Source: Volvariella volvacea V23 (Eukaryota > Basidiomycota > Agaricomycetes > Agaricales > Pluteaceae). Taken from it: DNA of 64,000 nucleotides. Positions 61,830 to 64,000 of this stretch are shown here, piece by piece; the stretch's first letter is position 1, and the number at the start of each line of letters is the position of its first letter. The stretch is from contig KB722768.1 in NCBI GenBank assembly GCA_000349905.1, positions 52,289 to 116,288 on the forward strand, written 5' to 3'. Both the position numbers and the translations under genes were made by a program. The notes below the pieces were generated by a model. That model saw only the letters and a list, made by a program, of their open reading frames with translations. It was not told the origin of the DNA and did not search any database.

Positions 61830-63972
61830 ATGAGCAACACAGGTCAAAATAAACCAAGGATGCATCTTGACGTTCTTGGTGGTAGGATGCCTCCCGGTGT
61901 TACGAAGTTGCCGTCCTTGGACGAAGTGCGAAAAGCAGCAATGCATAGTGCGTTTGATCAACTACTTAAATTACCTCAAATCTTACCCTATAATTACATT
62001 AGTTTCGGATAACATGGTCAGACCTGGTGCGGATCGAGGACCCTTTGATTTGGACGTACCAGATTTGGGATGGATTCCGGAGGATGTATCGTTAAGGACT
62101 GATGTAAATATTTTATACCTATTTTCAAACTATTGTCACGTCCAAGATGGTATGTCTCTCCTGAATTATATCGCTAACGAGTTATTGACCGAATTTTCGC
62201 TTAGTACCAGATGATCTACTCGAACCGGTAATATGGGCCCTTAAGGCAGAGCTCTGTACACTGATGGAATCGCCGGAGTACGGGTGTGCTGGATCCGATG
62301 AAGAATCCGGAAAAACTACCATGGTATGTCTGAATCTATCTTATTTCTGTGCTCACAGACTAACATACTGGGCATTAGTACATTAACGTGATGACGAAGC
62401 TCGCTCGCCACCTTATGTAGGCATTTCAAAAGCGCCAACCCACTTCCACTAATCGAGCCTTCCCTAGGAAATCGCGCATTAGTAGACACAAAGAAGCTAT
62501 TCCGTATCTTAAAGAATGCATAAAGTTGGATGGCGAACATTTCCGCAATTCAAAGCATTATATTTGTAACCCGTATGTCCTGAGCTCTACGAGCGCTACT
62601 AGACCAATAATTCAAAACCAGATTTCTTTACGAGTATTACGGAGAGGCGCTGATGCATGACAATCTGAGCTAGGCCCGAAATGTGCTCGAGAAAGCTCTT
62701 GAGGGATTTGAAGCTATTAGGACCCATACATCTGGAAACCAGATCGCATACATTTTCAAAACGCGCATTAATCTCATCATCACCCTCAAGGAACTGGGCG
62801 TTGATGAATCGATACGCCAGAGGTACGAACCTTCTTTCTTCTAATGGCGAACTAGTCAGCAATTGAAATTCTAATCATCAAATGCCTTTATCAGCCACGA
62901 ATCATGGAGTGTTGAGTTTCTCAAGAGAAATCCAGATATGTTCATGGATAAAGACCTTCGAGAAATCTTAATGAAACCGCAATTTGCGATGCACCCCGTC
63001 TTGACTGCGCTTGGAGGAGAAAAGTGGTTCCAGAAGAGAAGACTAGCTGCAGTGAGGATTTGCATGAATTGCGGTTTACGGGAACCCGAAGTAAAGCTCT
63101 TCAGATGTGCGGCATGTAGATATAGCTGGTATTGGTTAGTTGGATTCACGTTACTCCTAGCTGCTGGTTTGAGTTTACGGATACTGGTTTAGCTCCAAGG
63201 ATTGCCAAAAGGCGGACTGGAAATCTCATAAGTAAGTGGCCAATTTTGCTCCGCGAATCTACGGTGACTATATACCCTTGCTTTCCGTAGGCCCATTTGC
63301 CGGTATGATCTCCCCGAATAATTTCGGCTGCATTTGTCGATTTATTGGCGACAATACCTATGTAGGCCAATTGCAGAGGATCTGAAAGAAGTTGAGAAGA
63401 TGAAGTTAGAAGACCCCGTTGGAGTAAAATTCGACTCAGATTGGGGGAAATGGTTAAAGTCTTTTGCGCTTTTGGTGCCGATACACGCCTTAAACCTTCA
63501 TCGGGATATAAACAGAGGGAGAACTCATATCATGATCTATGGTGTCACGTATACACCGTCATCTAGGAATCTCAAGGACAAGATATCCATCGTTGCCGCT
63601 GGGGTTTATAAGGTTGACGAAGTGATGTACCTCATCGAAGATGGTATGCGCCTGTCAAAGGGGGAGGGTCCGAAATACGTGAAGCAAGAGCTCCAGAAAC
63701 ATGAGACTTTGATTGAGGTCGAAGGGACTGTCGCGGTACTGTACCTCGTGATGAACAGAGATCACCAAAGGTGTTGGTTTGGTTGCGGTGAGTGTCATGC
63801 TGGAATCAGTCTCCCATTAGCACCTACTCATCTACGCTTAGCTCCTATTTCTGCAGAAGACATAAACCGCGTTTCCTACAATCGAAATTGGAGGAAATTG
63901 CTCGATGAAAAGCGTCCCCCACAAAGGATGATGCTGGCTGGAAGCCCCAAAGATAGAGAGCACACCTTTTAA
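61830..63972 (+). pseudogene. MYND zinc-finger gene with a single in-frame stop
   Basis: Eleven exons: 61830-61947, 62003-62149, 62205-62323, 62379-62416, 62468-62572, 62622-62822, 62895-63134, 63193-63231, 63291-63302, 63366-63787 and 63842-63972. They total 1572 nt, or 524 codons. Every phase fits, and the 38-, 240-, 39-, 12- and 131-nt exons have the same length as in the intact copy at 36108-38260. The MYND finger is complete (CMNCGLREPEVKLFRCAACRY, SKDCQKADW, HKPIC). The only lesion I see is TAG at 62671-62673 in the exon that reads GEALMHDNLS-stop-ARNV, where the intact copy has Glu. No splice choice I tried removes it. A recent pseudogene, a read-through case or a sequencing error are all possible. 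If the stop were an error this would be a second full gene. Confidence 0.75.
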
Positions 63973-64000
63973 GAATCTGTAAATACAGCTTTATATGGAC

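Overview
The window is nuclear DNA of a filamentous basidiomycete, most likely an Agaricomycete. The genes are intron-dense, with many 45-100 nt GT-AG introns and exons as small as 10-13 nt. The gene content fits a fungal saprotroph: a MEF2-type MADS-box regulator, a secreted alpha-amylase, a secreted bicupin oxalate decarboxylase, a BAHD-like acyltransferase and an expanded MYND-finger family. All splice models were built by hand from splice-site phase and protein continuity. Every model called intact sums to a multiple of three.

Layout. 1-850 is an AT-rich stretch without a recognisable gene, possibly transposon-derived. 4525-6388 (minus) encodes a 508-aa MEF2/Rlm1-type MADS-box factor, with about 7 kb of gene-free DNA upstream of it. 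13583-14263 (plus) encodes a small signal-peptide plus single-membrane-pass protein with a Pro/Tyr-rich tail. 14264-19898 holds nothing I can support. 19899-23167 (minus) encodes an 865-aa protein with four tandem copies of a Cys2-His-Cys module and a long His-rich and acidic region. About 13 kb after that (23168-36107) has no convincing gene.

The right half (36.1-64 kb) is an array of paralogues of one 11-exon MYND zinc-finger gene. One copy is intact (36108-38260, 519 aa). At least seven others are decayed or partial: minus strand at 39.1-40.7, 41.2-41.7, 50.1-52.3, 53.0-55.1 and 57.5-58.0 kb; plus strand at 58.2-58.7, 59.6-61.5 and 61.8-64.0 kb. Three ordinary genes sit between them: alpha-amylase (42883-45094, plus), oxalate decarboxylase (46031-48451, minus) and the BAHD-like acyltransferase (55469-56990, minus). 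The copies share exon phases and even the 38-, 39- and 12-nt micro-exons, so they arose by DNA duplication and not by retroposition. Several nonsense codons fall on tryptophan codons that the intact copy keeps, and one copy has lost its whole MYND finger by a deletion with short homology at the junction.

Function. Amylase and oxalate decarboxylase are both secreted enzymes of carbon and oxalate metabolism, but they are not an operon and nothing shows co-regulation. The MADS factor and the Cys2-His-Cys protein are probably nuclear. The role of the MYND family is unknown to me; the array looks like a fast birth-and-death region.
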